Both the position numbers and the translations under genes were made by a program. 7,369 nucleotides of DNA from a bacterium (lineage in GTDB: Bacteria > Desulfobacterota > Anaeroferrophillalia > Anaeroferrophillales > Tharpellaceae), in the NCBI GenBank assembly GCA_029935295.1, contig JAOZKP010000140.1, positions 1 to 7,369 on the forward strand, in the 5' to 3' direction. Positions 7,096 through 7,369 of the stretch are shown piece by piece; the first letter of the stretch is position 1; every line of letters starts with the position of its first letter. Below the pieces are notes generated by a model. The model worked only from the letters and a program-made list of their open reading frames with translations, was not told the origin of the DNA and did not search any database.

Positions 7096-7146
7096 CTACC
7101 GGCAAGGGCTGCTCCTGCAAAACAACAAACAAGTAACCAGCGGCAT
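7096..7146 (-). CDS. Possible 16-residue leader peptide
   Basis: The ORF reads MPLVTCLLFCRSSPCR and ends in TAG. A GGAG (7156-7153) sits 6 nt before the ATG, which is good spacing and stronger than the ribosome site of the next gene. It lies wholly inside the transcript between the strong promoter and the leader terminator. The composition is unusual, with three Cys, three Leu and a tandem Ser AGC-AGC, but there is no long run of one amino acid as in classic amino-acid attenuators. ORFs of this size arise by chance, so coding status rests only on context and the ribosome site. Confidence 0.3.
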   Translation of the reverse strand: MPLVTCLLFCRSSPCR

Positions 7147-7170
7147 AAAAAACTCCACAAACTCCTTCAT

Positions 7171-7199
7171 AAGATAACGACAGATATTGCCATTGTCAA
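7171..7199 (-). promoter_or_regulatory. Strong sigma-70 promoter upstream of the dnaG-rpoD operon leader
   Basis: A perfect TTGACA -35 element (7199-7194) is separated by 17 bases from TATCTT (7176-7171, four of six matches to TATAAT). The start point is predicted near 7164. An A/T-rich run at 7211-7228 lies at about -47 to -65 and could act as a distal UP element. This is the best promoter match I found on the - strand upstream of DUF2520-dnaG-rpoD. Being sigma-70 dependent, it would place rpoD under control of its own product. Confidence 0.7.
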
Positions 7200-7223
7200 G
7201 CAACAGACCGATATTTTTATAAA

Positions 7224-7260
7224 AAAAAGGCATCGGCTTAAATAAAGCCGATGCCTTTTT
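7224..7260. terminator. Strong bidirectional intrinsic terminator after the outer-membrane protein gene
   Basis: GGCATCGGCTT (7229-7239) and AAGCCGATGCC (7245-7255) form a perfect 11-bp stem around a 5-nt loop, AAATA. Flanking A (7221-7228) and T (7256-7260) tracts extend the stem and give a U-tract in either direction. On the - strand it lies about 55 nt after the stop codon of the outer-membrane protein gene and separates that gene from the dnaG operon promoter. Confidence 0.9.
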
Positions 7261-7270
7261 CTGGTTTTTA

Positions 7271-7302
7271 CAGCAACAATCACTGTTTAATAGCGATTGC
7301 TG
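7271..7302 (-). repeat. Imperfect stem-loop in the 3' untranslated region of the outer-membrane protein gene
   Basis: On the - strand AGCAATCGCT and AGTGATTGTTGCT can pair over about ten positions with a 3-nt bulge. It is followed about 10 nt later by the strong terminator. It may stabilise the mRNA 3' end; no recognised function. Confidence 0.35.
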
Positions 7303-7313
7303 ACGCCTCTAAA

Positions 7314-7369
7314 TTAGAACCGGAAAGTCAAACCGGCATTAACCAGGAAGAGATCGCCACTGGTATCGT
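7314..7369 (-). CDS. C-terminal end of an outer-membrane beta-barrel protein (partial)
   Basis: Only the last 17 codons are inside the window: DTSGDLFLVNAGLTFRF then TAA. The alternating hydrophobic and polar residues with a terminal phenylalanine (GLTFRF) are the classic last strand of an outer-membrane beta-barrel and the recognition signal for the Bam assembly machinery. The other two - strand frames contain stops. A strong terminator follows the stop, as expected for the end of a real gene. The specific protein (porin, TolC-like or other) cannot be told. The gene continues beyond the right edge. Confidence 0.7.
   Translation of the reverse strand, partial: DTSGDLFLVNAGLTFRF

Larger units (their letters stand above)
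7019..7164 (-). ncRNA. Candidate leader transcript or small RNA of about 145 nt
   Basis: A transcript started from the strong promoter at 7171-7199 would begin near 7163-7165 and end at the terminator at 7019-7052. The sequence matches no RNA family I recognise. It contains a possible 16-codon ORF with a good ribosome site, a weak hairpin (GCAGG with CTTGC) and A/T-rich DNA before the terminator. It could be an attenuated 5' leader of the dnaG-rpoD operon, a stand-alone small RNA, or a small-protein mRNA. 6S RNA was considered, but the ends do not form the expected long closing stem. Confidence 0.45.

Noticed and set aside
7019..7164. 6S RNA or a known riboswitch in the operon leader
   Set aside because: The length fits loosely, but I could not find the long closing stem and central bubble of 6S RNA, nor the conserved core of any riboswitch class I know.
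7168..7170. Extension of the leader ORF to an in-frame upstream ATG (24 codons)
   Set aside because: That ATG falls between the -10 element and the predicted transcription start, so it would not be in the mRNA from this promoter.

Overview
The window carries two convergent housekeeping gene blocks from a Gram-negative, proteobacteria-like chromosome. A member of the former Deltaproteobacteria (Desulfobacterota, Desulfuromonadales-like) is my best guess. The guess rests on an rsmB-rpe pair, a primary sigma factor with a proteobacterial type of acidic non-conserved region, and the end of an outer-membrane beta-barrel gene. The lineage is an inference, because no rRNA or other definitive marker is present. 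I see no mobile element, CRISPR array, tRNA, rRNA or phage gene.

Left block, + strand: rsmB (16S rRNA m5C methyltransferase, NusB-like RNA-binding domain plus SAM domain) is followed after 22 nt by rpe (ribulose-5-phosphate 3-epimerase). The block ends in a strong intrinsic terminator whose hairpin contains the rpe stop codon. The same hairpin has A and T tracts on both sides, so it should also terminate the opposing operon.

Right block, - strand, read from high to low coordinates: the last 17 codons of an outer-membrane protein gene, its bidirectional terminator, a strong sigma-70 promoter, a leader of about 145 nt with a possible 16-codon peptide and a second intrinsic terminator, then a Rossmann/DUF2520 protein, dnaG (primase) and rpoD (primary sigma factor). 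This is a variant of the macromolecular synthesis operon (rpsU-dnaG-rpoD in E. coli). The position before dnaG is held here by a DUF2520 gene. The gap from DUF2520 to dnaG is 19 nt and from dnaG to rpoD is 59 nt.

The most interesting part is the non-coding stretch 7004-7313. The only convincing promoter I find for the dnaG-rpoD operon lies upstream of an intrinsic terminator that ends 15 nt before the first start codon. Either transcription of primase and sigma factor depends on read-through (attenuation), or a separate small RNA is made there and the operon uses another promoter.
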